Source: DASRBN01 sp035294305
GTDB taxonomy: Bacteria; Chloroflexota; Ktedonobacteria; Ktedonobacterales; Ktedonobacteraceae
Assembly (NCBI GenBank): GCA_035294305.1
Contig: DATGLD010000009.1
Coordinates: forward strand, 1-64,000
Direction of reading: 5' to 3'
Length of the DNA stretch: 64,000 nucleotides
In this document: positions 17,807 to 26,747 of the stretch, one piece after another
Numbering within the stretch: the stretch's first letter is position 1
Layout of the letters: every line of letters begins with the position of its first letter
Translations under genes and position numbers: made by a program
The notes under the pieces: model-generated
What the model was told of the DNA's origin: nothing
Databases searched by the model: none
Seen by the model: the letters and a program-made list of their open reading frames with translations, nothing else

Positions 17807-18928
17807 CTACCTCAATTCTCCCTTCACTTCCATTGAATAGACGTCACGCCACCTGGATTCGTAACAGGCATCCTGCATCACCTCTTCCGCGGCCTCCACC
17901 ACCCGCTGCGCCGTGACACCCTCCAGGCAGCGGTAGCCAATTGGGCATTCCGTATACCCACAGGGACGACAGGATACCTCATAAACTAAGGGGCGAAAAG
18001 GCCCGGGTAATAGCGGCGCGTACATTTGTGGGTCAGCGCTGCCGAAGATCGTGACTGTTGGCGTCTTCAATGCATAGGCGATGTGGGCTGGCCCCGTATC
18101 GTTCGTCACCAGCAGGGCAAGGCGTGAAATGACGGCGCCCAGTTCAGCAAGCGAGGTCTTTCCCGCCAGGTTTCGATATGGGCCGGGCAAATCCTGGGCC
18201 AGCCTCTCGCCTGCCGGCCGGTCTTCCGCCTCACCTATGATGACAATCGTTCCACCGTGCCTGCGCTGCAACTGGTACGCTACTGCGGCGAATCGCTCGT
18301 ATGCCCAGTGCCGCGTCAAATCGCGCGCCCCCATATGTACGCCGATCAACGGTTGCTCCGTTCCGGCCAGCATCGTTTCTGCTACCGTGACATCCTCTGG
18401 CCATAAGGGAAATTCTGTCTCCTCGCCTTGCGGCGGGACGCCGAGGAATGTCGTCAATGCCAGGATACGCTGTATTTCATGGCAGCGCTCAGGAATGGGC
18501 CGGGCAGCATCCAATTTGCCGGGGCTATCACCCTGGCGTATAAATCCCGCGGTGGCACGCGCTCCCAGCAGCAACATAAATGGATTGGAGTTGACGCCTG
18601 ACCCTTGCATCTGGATCGCGAGGTCGAATTGCTCGTCCTGCATCTGCTGGAAAAAAGAGAGCGTTCGCCGCGCATCAAAAAATTGTTCGGCGATGCCCGG
18701 AAAGCCGGGGAAGGCGATGAAGCGATCCAGGTGCGGCGAGCGCAAAACCAGGTCACGCAGCATAGGCAGTGTAATCATGCTGATTTCTGCCTGTGGCAGC
18801 GCGGCGCGCAACGCACGGAATGCCGGGGTCGCACAGATGAAATCGCCGATACGCGAGGCACGCAGCAGCACAACTTTACGCGGAGATCGAGGAAGGCGAC
18901 ATAATAATCCTGGCAACAATGGATTCAT
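17807..18928 (-). CDS. Glycosyltransferase family 9 (heptosyltransferase-like)
   Basis: A 373-aa predicted GT-B transferase of the ADP-heptose:LPS heptosyltransferase family. The N-terminal motif VVLLRASRIGDFICATPAF, the central IGVHMGARD and the C-terminal donor-site pattern LVTNDTGPAHIA with a following PTVTIFGSAD are visible. A Cys-rich segment near the end (CRPCGYTECPIGYRC) is common in the family. Its start overlaps the stop of the GT2 gene by four bases (ATGA), so the two are cotranscribed. Heptose kinase and isomerase genes lie about 7 kb away, which supports a heptose donor. The acceptor is unknown. Confidence 0.85.
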   Translation of the reverse strand: MNPLLPGLLCRLPRSPRKVVLLRASRIGDFICATPAFRALRAALPQAEISMITLPMLRDLVLRSPHLDRFIAFPGFPGIAEQFFDARRTLSFFQQMQDEQFDLAIQMQGSGVNSNPFMLLLGARATAGFIRQGDSPGKLDAARPIPERCHEIQRILALTTFLGVPPQGEETEFPLWPEDVTVAETMLAGTEQPLIGVHMGARDLTRHWAYERFAAVAYQLQRRHGGTIVIIGEAEDRPAGERLAQDLPGPYRNLAGKTSLAELGAVISRLALLVTNDTGPAHIAYALKTPTVTIFGSADPQMYAPLLPGPFRPLVYEVSCRPCGYTECPIGYRCLEGVTAQRVVEAAEEVMQDACYESRWRDVYSMEVKGELR

Positions 18929-19779
18929 AGCTGTATAGACCGGGTCTCAACACGCCCCGGCGCATAGAGCTCGACCATCTCAGGCAGCAGAGCCAGCGCG
19001 TGTCCATCAACCGTGCCCGCGTCGTTCAGCACGGTCGTAGGAACCTGAGTATAATAGGTGCCCGAAGGCATGATGGCGCACCCACCCCAGCGGCGCATCA
19101 GCAGGTTTTGCGCCAGCACTTCCTCACCAGAGTGATAGCGCGGCAGGCGCGGCCAGAACGAGAAGCCGCCAACTTCCCACAGTTTGGCACGGTCATAAAG
19201 AATGCACGACGCAATCCAGGCCACCTTGTACAGTCGAAATTCTCCTGGCGGCAACGACTGGCTGGCGTGGTAGAGATTGGCGGCGCGATGCAATTGCCAG
19301 CGCTCCCACTGGGGCGAACCCGGCTCAATCACTTCCGGCTGCACCGGCCCGTCCCACCACTCGACGATCTGCTGTTCTGGCCGCACATCGTCGCGATGCG
19401 ACAATCCGGCAGGGAAGGCGCCCACGAAGCCACATCGCTGCTCTCGCAGCGTTTGCAGCAGGCGCTCGACTACCCAGGGTTCCATAAAAACGTCGTCATC
19501 CAGGTACAGCACGGCCTCCGCGGTCGCCTGGCGCAAGAGAAAATCGCGCTGTTCGGCGATGCCATGAATTTGTGGACGCGTGCGCCATTCGACGTAGCCG
19601 CCGCGCGCTTCAATTACGCGCCGCAGGGTCTGGATGACCTGCTCTTGCTCAACTGGCTGCTCGCCCTGGTCGGCGACGATTACCCTCAGATCGGTAAGCG
19701 TTTGCGCTGCCACGCCAGAGAGCGTCATTATCAACGATGTGAGGCGATTATATGTCGGCACGAGGACATCAACGGTCAC
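18925..19779 (-). CDS. Glycosyltransferase family 2
   Basis: A 284-aa GT-A transferase. The N-terminus VDVLVPTYNRLTSLI and the metal-binding acidic motif LYLDDDVFME are typical of family 2. The GTG at 19779 is chosen because AAAGGAGAT precedes it and the GT-A fold begins at once; the frame also extends upstream to 19869. It overlaps the GT9 gene by four bases. Together they probably build a surface glycan. Specificity cannot be told. Confidence 0.85.
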   Translation of the reverse strand: MTVDVLVPTYNRLTSLIMTLSGVAAQTLTDLRVIVADQGEQPVEQEQVIQTLRRVIEARGGYVEWRTRPQIHGIAEQRDFLLRQATAEAVLYLDDDVFMEPWVVERLLQTLREQRCGFVGAFPAGLSHRDDVRPEQQIVEWWDGPVQPEVIEPGSPQWERWQLHRAANLYHASQSLPPGEFRLYKVAWIASCILYDRAKLWEVGGFSFWPRLPRYHSGEEVLAQNLLMRRWGGCAIMPSGTYYTQVPTTVLNDAGTVDGHALALLPEMVELYAPGRVETRSIQL

Positions 19780-19807
19780 CTTCCTATCTCCTTTCCAGTA
19801 CCCATCC

Positions 19808-19838
19808 GGGGCAACCACAAGGGCACGCCCCCTACAAT
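19808..19838. repeat. Solo GGGCAACCACAAGGGCACGCCC repeat arm
   Basis: This partial copy lies just upstream of the GT2 start. It resembles the inner arms near 10.24 and 21.77 kb with several substitutions. Confidence 0.45.
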
Positions 19839-19885
19839 GACCACGCAAGAAGCACCGAATTGGCGTCAAGCGAGATAGGAATCAC

Positions 19886-19948
19886 GCCGGTGATTGCAAA
19901 AATATGCCTCAAGCGTTCGGCTTGAGGCATATTTTTGCAATCACCGGC
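19886..19948 (-). terminator. 28-bp perfect hairpin after ino1
   Basis: The stem starts GCCGGTGATTGCAAAAATA, pairs perfectly over 28 bases and has a seven-base loop. It lies a few bases beyond the ino1 stop and upstream of the GT2 gene. The A/T-rich central part gives a U-rich tract within the stem. It is a likely terminator for ino1. Confidence 0.7.
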
Positions 19949-19951
19949 AAT

Positions 19952-21109
19952 TTATTGAATCACATCCGCTGAGGCATCGGCCTTATGGCCATTAGAAGGT
20001 TCTATCGCCGGAGTCTCCTGCTTTTTGCCACCATCCTCGCCCCGGATAAAGGCTTCTGTCATCTCACGGGCCAGGTCATCGTGATACTGGATGGGCGGAG
20101 ACTTCATCAGGTAGGCGCTTGGCCCTTCGAGTGTGCCGCTGATGCCGCGATCCAGCGCCAGCTTCACCATGCGCACAGCATCGATGACTACACCTGCCGA
20201 ATTGGGCGAATCCCATACTTCCAGTTTTAACTCCATATTTAAAGGCACGTCGCCGAATGTGCGCCCCTCCAACCTGATATAGGCCCACTTACGGTCGGTC
20301 AGCCACGCCACGTAGTCGGATGGCCCGATATGTACATTGTCGCCACCCAGCTCGTAATCCAGCTGGCTTGTCACGGCATTCGTCTTACTGATCTTCTTGG
20401 ATTCGAGTCGCTCGCGCTCCAGCATATTGTAGAAGTCGGTATTGCCACCCACATTGAGCTGCATTGTGCGCTCCAGCTTCACACCGCGCTCGCGGAACAG
20501 GCGCGCCAGCATGCGATGCACAATGGTCGCACCCACCTGGCTCTTGATATCATCGCCGATCATCGGCAGGTTGGCGGCCTTGAAGCGATCCTGCCAGTAC
20601 TGCTCGCGCGCAATAAACACAGGAATGCAGTTCACAAAACCGACCTTCGCCTGCAGGATCTGCTCAACATACCATTTCGTCGCCGTCTCGGAGCCAACAG
20701 GAAGATAGTTTATTACTACATCTGTGCCGGTATCATTCAGAATTTTGACGATATCTGAGGTCTGCTTCGGGGCCTTGGTAATCACCTTCGAAAGGTATTT
20801 TCCCAGCCCGTCATGAGTCATACCACGATAGACTTTTGCTCCCAACTTCGGCACGTCCGCGAAACGATAGGTATTATTAGGCGGAGCATAGATTGCCTCA
20901 CTGATATCTTTTCCCACTTTATTCACATCAATATCAAAAGCCGCAGAGAATTCGATATCGCTTATATGATAACCACCCAGGTTCACATGCATGAGACCGG
21001 GCACGAAATCATCAACTTGCGCTTCACGATAATAATGCACGCCCTGTACCAAAGAACTGGCACAGTTGCCCACACCGACAATAGCGACGCGCACCTTTTT
21101 ACTACTCAT
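19952..21109 (-). CDS. ino1: Inositol-1-phosphate synthase
   Basis: Converts glucose-6-phosphate to 1L-myo-inositol-1-phosphate with NAD, the first step to inositol lipids or mycothiol-type compounds. The 385-aa protein has the nucleotide-binding IVGVGNCASSLVQG at its N-terminus, VINYLPVGSE, FVNCIPVFIA, GDDIKSQVGAT and the QLNVGGNTDF segment typical of the short actinobacterial/archaeal type. The ATG at 21109 has AGGAAAGGA upstream and starts right at the Rossmann strand. The longer frame to 21217 has no support. The C-terminal 25 residues are polar and probably disordered. Confidence 0.92.
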   Translation of the reverse strand: MSSKKVRVAIVGVGNCASSLVQGVHYYREAQVDDFVPGLMHVNLGGYHISDIEFSAAFDIDVNKVGKDISEAIYAPPNNTYRFADVPKLGAKVYRGMTHDGLGKYLSKVITKAPKQTSDIVKILNDTGTDVVINYLPVGSETATKWYVEQILQAKVGFVNCIPVFIAREQYWQDRFKAANLPMIGDDIKSQVGATIVHRMLARLFRERGVKLERTMQLNVGGNTDFYNMLERERLESKKISKTNAVTSQLDYELGGDNVHIGPSDYVAWLTDRKWAYIRLEGRTFGDVPLNMELKLEVWDSPNSAGVVIDAVRMVKLALDRGISGTLEGPSAYLMKSPPIQYHDDLAREMTEAFIRGEDGGKKQETPAIEPSNGHKADASADVIQ

Positions 21110-21767
21110 TCTTGTTGTTCCTTTCCTACTAAAACATGAAGATGGCCTTGTCCATCTTGCGTCACACGTAAAGGATATCAGTTGAGATCCCCTACTATTT
21201 TGACGTTCCTGTCGCACCTACCCCCTGGGCAAGGTCGGCAAGCGTGTCAAGCAGCTGTATCCGTAGATGTAGCTGTGTATATCCTACTATACGCCGAAAC
21301 AGGGCCTGACTGCCATAGCAGAGCCTACAAAATCCCTGTGAACTATCCAACATGCAGCATTTCCGATTCTGGCCGATGATGTATTATACGAGGCGCGTTT
21401 CACTTTTCTGGCTGCGTACATAACCTGAACATACCTGTTGGAGCCTGGTGTGTCGAAATAAGCACGCGGGAAATGATGCGTCTGATTGCCAGAACACTTT
21501 CCCAGCGGAAGTCCGAATGTGACGTATGTTGCTTTTACCGTGATAAAATAGCCCATTTGGGCATAACCCTTTCAATTAAGTGCAACATCTGTTACAATTC
21601 ATAGTGGAAGCGATGAGTGATGTGGTTGAGTAAGCATAACGACTTATGCAAATTCATAACCGCTTCTTCACTGCTTGGTAACACTATTCAAGGGTCGGTA
21701 GTGTTATGCTCAGTTCTAAATTGTTGGACCTCTGCAGAGGGTAAACACACAGGTGAGGGAGAAATCT
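21110..21767. other. Divergent intergenic region upstream of ino1
   Basis: About 660 bases without a supported gene. It must contain the ino1 promoter. A hairpin AACACTA/TAGTGTT lies near 21683-21708, with further partly symmetrical sequence around it. The short frames seen here lack recognisable features. Confidence 0.35.
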
Positions 21768-21865
21768 GAGGGCGACCACGAGGGTGCGCCCTTACAATGA
21801 TAACGCCCAACCCTTATGGAGCTATCTAGTGATTATTGTAAGGGCGCACCCTCGTGGTCGCCCTC
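21768..21865. repeat. Inverted repeat, second full copy of GGGCGACCAC family
   Basis: Perfect 31-base arms (21768-21798 and 21835-21865) begin GAGGGCGACCACGAGGG. They match the inner arms at 10239-10333 at about 25 of 28 positions, while the central loop is unrelated. It lies just upstream of the phosphodiesterase start, so it is not simply a terminator of that gene. Confidence 0.75.
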
Positions 21866-21899
21866 CCGGCAATGACCATACTTTGAAAGGCAGATATTC

Positions 21900-23312
21900 A
21901 TGAGTCTCGGCACAAAGCGAAAAAAGGTTCTGGTGATCGGGTTGGATTGCGCCCCACCGGAACTCGTTTTTGAGCAATGGCGCGATGAATTGCCGAATTT
22001 CAAACGGGTTATGGACGATGGAGTATGGGGCAGGCTCGAGAGCTGCATCCCTGCGATCACTGTCCCCGCCTGGAGTTCGATGATGTCGAGCAAGGATCCG
22101 GGCACATTGGGATTCTATGGCTTTCGCAATCGCGGGGACTATTCTTATGAGAAGAATACCCTCGCCAATTCCAACTCGGTGAAGACCGACCGCGTCTGGG
22201 ACGTACTTTCACGCGCGGGTAAGAAAGTCATCACCGTCGGTGTGCCACAAACCTATCCTCCCAAGCCGGTCAACGGCATTCAAGTCGGTTGTTTCCTGAC
22301 CCCATCTACCACTAACCCCGAACGGCCGTATACCTATCCCGCCTCTGTGATGCAGGAGATCTCGTCGACTGTGGGTGAGTACCTGGTAGATGTCCCGAAC
22401 TTCCGTACTGAGGATAAGGATTACTTACTGCGCCAGATCTATACTATGACCGAAAAGCGCTTTAAACTGGTCAAAAAGTGGATTGCAGAAAAGGACTGGG
22501 ATTTCTTCATGTTTGTGGAGATGGGGACGGATCGCATTCACCATGGCTTATGGAAATACCATGATCCCACGCACCACAAATATGAGGTGCATCCGATCTA
22601 TAACGAGAGTATCCATAATTATTATCGTTATCTTGACAATGAGATTGGGCAAATCCTTGATCTGATCGACGAGGAAAATACGACCGTTTACATCGTCTCC
22701 GATCACGGCGCTAAGAAGATGGATGGTGGCATTTGCGTCAACGAATGGCTCATCCGCGAGGGCTACCTCACACTGAAATCGCAGCCGGCGACCCTTACGG
22801 CTATCGACCGGTGTGAAATCGATTGGAGCAAGACGCGTGTCTGGGGAGACGGCGGTTATTACGCTCGTATCTTCCTCAATATCGAAGGGCGCGAGCCACA
22901 GGGCATCGTCAAGCCCTCTGAGGTTGAGGCCCTGCGCGACGAACTGAAGGCGAAATTAGAGGCCCTGCCCGACCATACCGGCGCGAATATCGGCACACGC
23001 GTCTTCAAGCCAAAGGAAATTTACAAAGCCTGTAACGGCGTGCCACCAGACCTGATCGTCTACTTCGGCGACCTCTTCTGGCGCTCCGTCGGCTCGGTTG
23101 GTCATGGCTCGATTTACACCTTCGATAACGATACCGGGCCTGACGACTGCAACCATGCTCAGTTCGGTATCGTCATCAAGCATGATCCGGCTGTGCGCGA
23201 GGGCCCTGGCGGCCGCGAACTGCCTGGCCTCCAACTGATGGACATGGCGCCATCTATTCTGGAGCAACTCGATGTGCCGGTCCCTGCCGATATGCAGGGC
23301 AAGGCTTTTTAA
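21900..23312 (+). CDS. Alkaline-phosphatase-fold phosphodiesterase/nucleotide pyrophosphatase
   Basis: A 470-aa hydrolase of the type I phosphodiesterase/nucleotide pyrophosphatase superfamily. The metal site is visible in VLVIGLDCAPPEL and the nucleophile Thr/Ser region in ITVPAWSSMMSSKDPG. TDRIHHGLW and VSDHGAKKMDGG supply metal-binding Asp and His. No signal peptide is present, so it seems cytoplasmic. It is followed by cysC and sat on the same strand, so a link to nucleotide sulfate metabolism is possible but not shown. GAAAGG precedes the ATG. Confidence 0.85.
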   Translation: MSLGTKRKKVLVIGLDCAPPELVFEQWRDELPNFKRVMDDGVWGRLESCIPAITVPAWSSMMSSKDPGTLGFYGFRNRGDYSYEKNTLANSNSVKTDRVWDVLSRAGKKVITVGVPQTYPPKPVNGIQVGCFLTPSTTNPERPYTYPASVMQEISSTVGEYLVDVPNFRTEDKDYLLRQIYTMTEKRFKLVKKWIAEKDWDFFMFVEMGTDRIHHGLWKYHDPTHHKYEVHPIYNESIHNYYRYLDNEIGQILDLIDEENTTVYIVSDHGAKKMDGGICVNEWLIREGYLTLKSQPATLTAIDRCEIDWSKTRVWGDGGYYARIFLNIEGREPQGIVKPSEVEALRDELKAKLEALPDHTGANIGTRVFKPKEIYKACNGVPPDLIVYFGDLFWRSVGSVGHGSIYTFDNDTGPDDCNHAQFGIVIKHDPAVREGPGGRELPGLQLMDMAPSILEQLDVPVPADMQGKAF

Positions 23313-23368
23313 CACGGGCAGAGGCATGATATACTATGTCCTCCTGTGAGTGAAAATGAAATATCGTA

Positions 23369-23388
23369 GGGGCCGATTCATCGCGCCC
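23369..23388. repeat. Short dispersed palindrome GGGGCC-RAT-NNATCGCGCCC
   Basis: GGGGCCGATTCATCGCGCCC lies just before cysC. Related copies occur at 24121-24142, 37932-37956 and 48713-48730. Each forms a short hairpin. The family is unknown. Confidence 0.5.
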
Positions 23389-23433
23389 ACTGCTGGCTGA
23401 TCGACCCTGGAAGTAGAGGAGAATAACATACAT

Positions 23434-24030
23434 ATGGCAAATACCGGTTTTACCATCTGGTTCACTGGTCTCTCTGGATCGGGCAAAAGCACCCTTTCTG
23501 ATGTCATCGAGAAGCGCCTGCGCGAGCGTGGTCGCAACGTTGAAGTGTTGGACGGCGACATTGTACGCACGCACCTGAGCAAGGGCCTTGGCTTTAGCCG
23601 CGAAGACCGCGATACTAACATCAAACGCATCGCTTTCGTCTGCAGTCTGCTGACGCGCAACGGCGTGATTTGTATTTCCGCGGCTATCGCTCCCTATCGC
23701 GAGGCGCGCGAATGGGCGCGCAAGGAAATCGGCAACTTTGTTGAAGTTTATGTAAAATGTCCTATCGAAGTCTGCCGCCAGCGTGACGTGAAGGGCCTGT
23801 ACAAGCTGGTCGACGAGGGTAAGATCAAGGGCTTTACCGGCGTTGATGATCCTTACGAGGAACCGGAGCATCCCGAACTGATCGTCGAAACCGACAAAGA
23901 AACGGTTGAAGAAAGCGTTGCGCGCATCTTCGCCAAATTGGAAGAGTTGGGCTATCTAGAACCGGAAGAGATGCCTGAAGAGGATGCCAGGGTCGTGACA
24001 GACCGCCTGGCGGCCCTGGGTTACCTGTAG
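23434..24030 (+). CDS. cysC: Adenylyl-sulfate kinase
   Basis: Phosphorylates APS to PAPS. The 198-aa protein has the Walker A motif GLSGSGKST near residue 11, the APS-binding segments DGDIVRTHLSKGLGFSREDR and RNGVICISAAIAPYR, and the family's FVEVYVKCPIEVCRQRD and GVDDPYEEPEHPEL. The C-terminus carries about 20 extra acidic residues. It is upstream of sat on the same strand, the standard sulfate-activation pair. No PAPS reductase is nearby, so the product may feed sulfotransferases. Confidence 0.95.
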   Translation: MANTGFTIWFTGLSGSGKSTLSDVIEKRLRERGRNVEVLDGDIVRTHLSKGLGFSREDRDTNIKRIAFVCSLLTRNGVICISAAIAPYREAREWARKEIGNFVEVYVKCPIEVCRQRDVKGLYKLVDEGKIKGFTGVDDPYEEPEHPELIVETDKETVEESVARIFAKLEELGYLEPEEMPEEDARVVTDRLAALGYL

Positions 24031-24120
24031 TTTTTGATAACGGCAAGTGGGCCCCCTCCAGTGGAAGAGATACTCTTGCCTCCCCTAAAAGGTGCCGGGG
24101 CCAGAAGCCCATAAACGCTA

Positions 24121-24142
24121 GGGGCCAGATTGATCGCGCCCC
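24121..24142. repeat. Short dispersed palindrome, copy between cysC and sat
   Basis: GGGGCCAGATTGATCGCGCC is one of the four copies noted with 23369-23388. It is preceded by another GGGGCCAGA tract at about 24099. Confidence 0.5.
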
Positions 24143-24165
24143 ATTAGAGATAGGTGTAACAACAA

Positions 24166-25332
24166 ATGATAAATGGATTAATCGCTCCTCACGGAGGAGA
24201 ACTGATAGTAAACATGGCAAGCGAGCAGGAGCGCGCCGAATTGCAGGAGCGCGCCAGGAGCCTGCCGCGTGTAGAAGTAGGCTCCCGCCAGCTGGCCGAC
24301 CTGGAAATGCTGGCTAATGGCGCTTACAGTCCTCTTGGCGGCTTTATGAATCGCGCCGATTACCTCAGCGTCGTTAACGATATGCACCTGAGCAACGGCC
24401 TGCCCTGGTCGGTGCCGATTACTCTTGCCGCCAGTTCAGAGCAGGCTGCTTCGCTCAAAGAAGGCTCACAGGTAGGGCTGGTCAATGCCGCAGGGACGTT
24501 GCAGGCTGTCATGACCATCCAGGAAAAATTTGGTTATGATAAGCAGCACGAGGCCAGCAGGGTGTATCGCACAACCGAAGACGCGCATCCAGGCGTGAAA
24601 GTCCTTTACCAGCAGGGCGATGTGCTGCTGGGTGGGCCGGTACGGGTTGTCGCGTTGCAAAATCAGGCTTTTGCCCAATACCGCTTCACACCAACGCAGT
24701 CGCGCCAGATTTTTACAGAGCGTGGCTGGAAGCGCGTTGTAGGCTTCCAGACGCGCAATCCAGTTCATCGCGCGCACGAATATATCCAGAAGTGTGCGCT
24801 TGAAACCGTCGATGGCCTGTACTTGCATCCCCTGGTGGGAGACACCAAGGGCGATGACATTCCCGCCAGTGTGCGCATGCGCTGCTACGAAGTGCTACTG
24901 GAAAATTATTACCCGGCGGACCGCGTCGTCCTGGGCGTCCTTCCCGCCGCTATGCGCTACGCGGGGCCGCGCGAAGCCATCTTCCATGCCTTGATGCGCA
25001 AGAACTATGGCTGCTCGCACTTCATCGTCGGACGCGACCATGCCGGTGTGGGCAATTACTACGGCACCTACGACGCTCACCACATCTTCGCGGAGTTCGA
25101 CCCGGCGAAACTTGGCATCACACCCATGTTCTTCGACCACACCTTCTTCTGCCGCGCCTGCGATTCGATGGCCTCGGCAAAGACCTGCCCGCATGGTAAC
25201 GACCAGCATGTGACGTTGAGTGGTACGAAGGTACGTCAGATGTTGCAAGCAGGAGAGATTCCGCCGCGCGAATTTTCACGCCCAGAGGTCGCAAAAGTAC
25301 TAATTGAAGCCATGCGCCAACCTGTAGCGTAA
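24166..25332 (+). CDS. sat: Sulfate adenylyltransferase (ATP sulfurylase)
   Basis: Forms APS from ATP and sulfate. The 388-aa homo-oligomer type starts with the conserved PHGG. It has the catalytic FQTRNPVHRAHEY (QTRN and HxxH), the second nucleotide-binding segment GRDHAGVG and FFDHTFFCRACDSMAS near the end, which carries Cys residues seen in some bacterial and archaeal forms. The start at 24166 keeps the N-terminal PHGG, which a start at 24214 would lose despite a better ribosome-binding site. It follows cysC, with 135 bases carrying a dispersed repeat between them. Confidence 0.95.
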   Translation: MINGLIAPHGGELIVNMASEQERAELQERARSLPRVEVGSRQLADLEMLANGAYSPLGGFMNRADYLSVVNDMHLSNGLPWSVPITLAASSEQAASLKEGSQVGLVNAAGTLQAVMTIQEKFGYDKQHEASRVYRTTEDAHPGVKVLYQQGDVLLGGPVRVVALQNQAFAQYRFTPTQSRQIFTERGWKRVVGFQTRNPVHRAHEYIQKCALETVDGLYLHPLVGDTKGDDIPASVRMRCYEVLLENYYPADRVVLGVLPAAMRYAGPREAIFHALMRKNYGCSHFIVGRDHAGVGNYYGTYDAHHIFAEFDPAKLGITPMFFDHTFFCRACDSMASAKTCPHGNDQHVTLSGTKVRQMLQAGEIPPREFSRPEVAKVLIEAMRQPVA

Positions 25333-25444
25333 TAGGAAAGATAGGGATGTGATTGTCACATGCCTGTTGAGAGAACAATACGACGCTTCTTCCAGGGCCA
25401 ACACAAGTCGCCCTGGAAGAAATATTTCCGTTCTGGAGAGATTC

Positions 25445-25560
25445 ATGAACTTGAACAACCAGGATCGGTAACCCGAGCGACCCTGGCCCGGTCGTGTTTC
25501 GCTGCGCTCAGCATGACAGGACGAGAGGGGTTTAGCGATTTTGCGCTTGTTCAAGTTCAT
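25445..25560. repeat. MITE-like element with 14-bp terminal inverted repeats
   Basis: ATGAACTTGAACAA at 25445-25458 is repeated exactly, inverted, at 25547-25560. The core contains the palindrome-rich GGGTTACCGATCC complement and TTCGCTGCGCTCAGCATG, which is shared in inverted orientation with 9134-9151. A second small hairpin (TTCCAGGGC...GCCCTGGAA) lies just upstream, near 25391-25419. No transposase is visible. Confidence 0.65.
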
Positions 25561-25599
25561 CTATTGCTACCTGCGGCGCCTGTGTAGGAGAAAGAATGT

Positions 25600-26715
25600 A
25601 TGCTAATTGCTAGAGCTCCGATGCGCATCAGTTTTGGTGGAGGTGGGACTGACCTCGAAGCATATTATGCCAAATATGGCGGTTTAGTTGTAAGCACTGC
25701 GATTAATAAATATTTCTACGCCATTATTACTACCGATGAATCCGATGATCTCCAGGTTATCTCTGCCGATTACCGCTCGCTATTTCGTCACTCACCCTAT
25801 AATGACCTCTTCTGGAATGGTGATCTTGCTCTTCCCAAGGCTATTCTGCATCATTTCGGTATTCGCCGTGGTATCAATCTCTTTGTTGCCAGCGAGGTGC
25901 CTCCCGGCACCGGATTAGGCTCATCGAGCGCCGCCGCCGTGACCATGGTGCGCGCTATCTCTACCCTGCTCGAGCAGCCGATGACCAAACAGCAGGTAGC
26001 GGAACTGGCCTCCTACATCGAGATTTCGAAGATGGGTATGCCGATCGGCAAGCAAGATCAATACGCCTCAGCTTTTGGTGGTCTGAATAAGATCGCATTC
26101 ACCAGCAACGGCGTGACCGTCGAACCCATCAAGATTGCCCGCAACGTGGAACAGTTGTTGGAGAGGCGCCTGATGCTGTTCTTTACGGGCAGCTCGCGTG
26201 AATCAACCTCAATTTTGAAGCACCAGCGCAAGTCGACAGAAGAACGCGATGACTCCGTACTGCAGGCGCTGCACAACATTAAGCAGGTGGCAATCGATGT
26301 GCAGGCATGCCTGGAACGGGGCGACCTGGACGAGTTCGCGCGGCTGCTGCACTATTCGTGGCAGGAAAAGCGGCGCCTGGCACCGGGCCTGTCAACGGGT
26401 TTCATCGACGAATGCTACGCGATGGCCCTGGAGCATGGCGCGGCAGCAGGCAAGATCACTGGCGCCGGAGGTGGGGGCTTCTTGATGCTCTACTGCCCCG
26501 AAGAACACCAGGACACGGTGACGACTGTGCTGGAGAACCGCGGATTGAAGCGCATGAACTTCCGCTTCGATCACCAGGGGGCCTCCGTTATACTCAATGT
26601 TGCGAGCTTCAGCCCGCACTGGGTTGAACCCTATACAGAGCCTAAACTGACGAAACTGGAAGATTCTCAAGTGCCTGATGAGCAATCGCCGCAGCTACAA
26701 GCGCGCCGGCCTTGA
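25600..26715 (+). CDS. hddA: GHMP kinase, D-glycero-D-manno-heptose 7-phosphate kinase-like
   Basis: A 371-aa sugar kinase of the GHMP family. The N-terminus MLIARAPMRISFGGGGTDLE, the ATP loop VPPGTGLGSSSAAAV and the C-terminal KITGAGGGGFLMLYCPEEH are diagnostic. In the GDP-heptose pathway the enzyme phosphorylates D-glycero-D-manno-heptose 7-phosphate at O1. GmhA, which makes that substrate, is encoded 32 bases downstream, which strongly supports this call over other GHMP kinases. HddC and GmhB are not in the window. The C-terminal 25 residues look disordered. Confidence 0.88.
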   Translation: MLIARAPMRISFGGGGTDLEAYYAKYGGLVVSTAINKYFYAIITTDESDDLQVISADYRSLFRHSPYNDLFWNGDLALPKAILHHFGIRRGINLFVASEVPPGTGLGSSSAAAVTMVRAISTLLEQPMTKQQVAELASYIEISKMGMPIGKQDQYASAFGGLNKIAFTSNGVTVEPIKIARNVEQLLERRLMLFFTGSSRESTSILKHQRKSTEERDDSVLQALHNIKQVAIDVQACLERGDLDEFARLLHYSWQEKRRLAPGLSTGFIDECYAMALEHGAAAGKITGAGGGGFLMLYCPEEHQDTVTTVLENRGLKRMNFRFDHQGASVILNVASFSPHWVEPYTEPKLTKLEDSQVPDEQSPQLQARRP

Positions 26716-26747
26716 TTCCTATTAAATTGTTAAGGGGGAAGTAATCT

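Noticed and set aside
18081..18938. Long plus-strand frames opposite GT9 and GT2
   Set aside because: They mirror well-supported minus-strand glycosyltransferase genes and show shadow-like composition.
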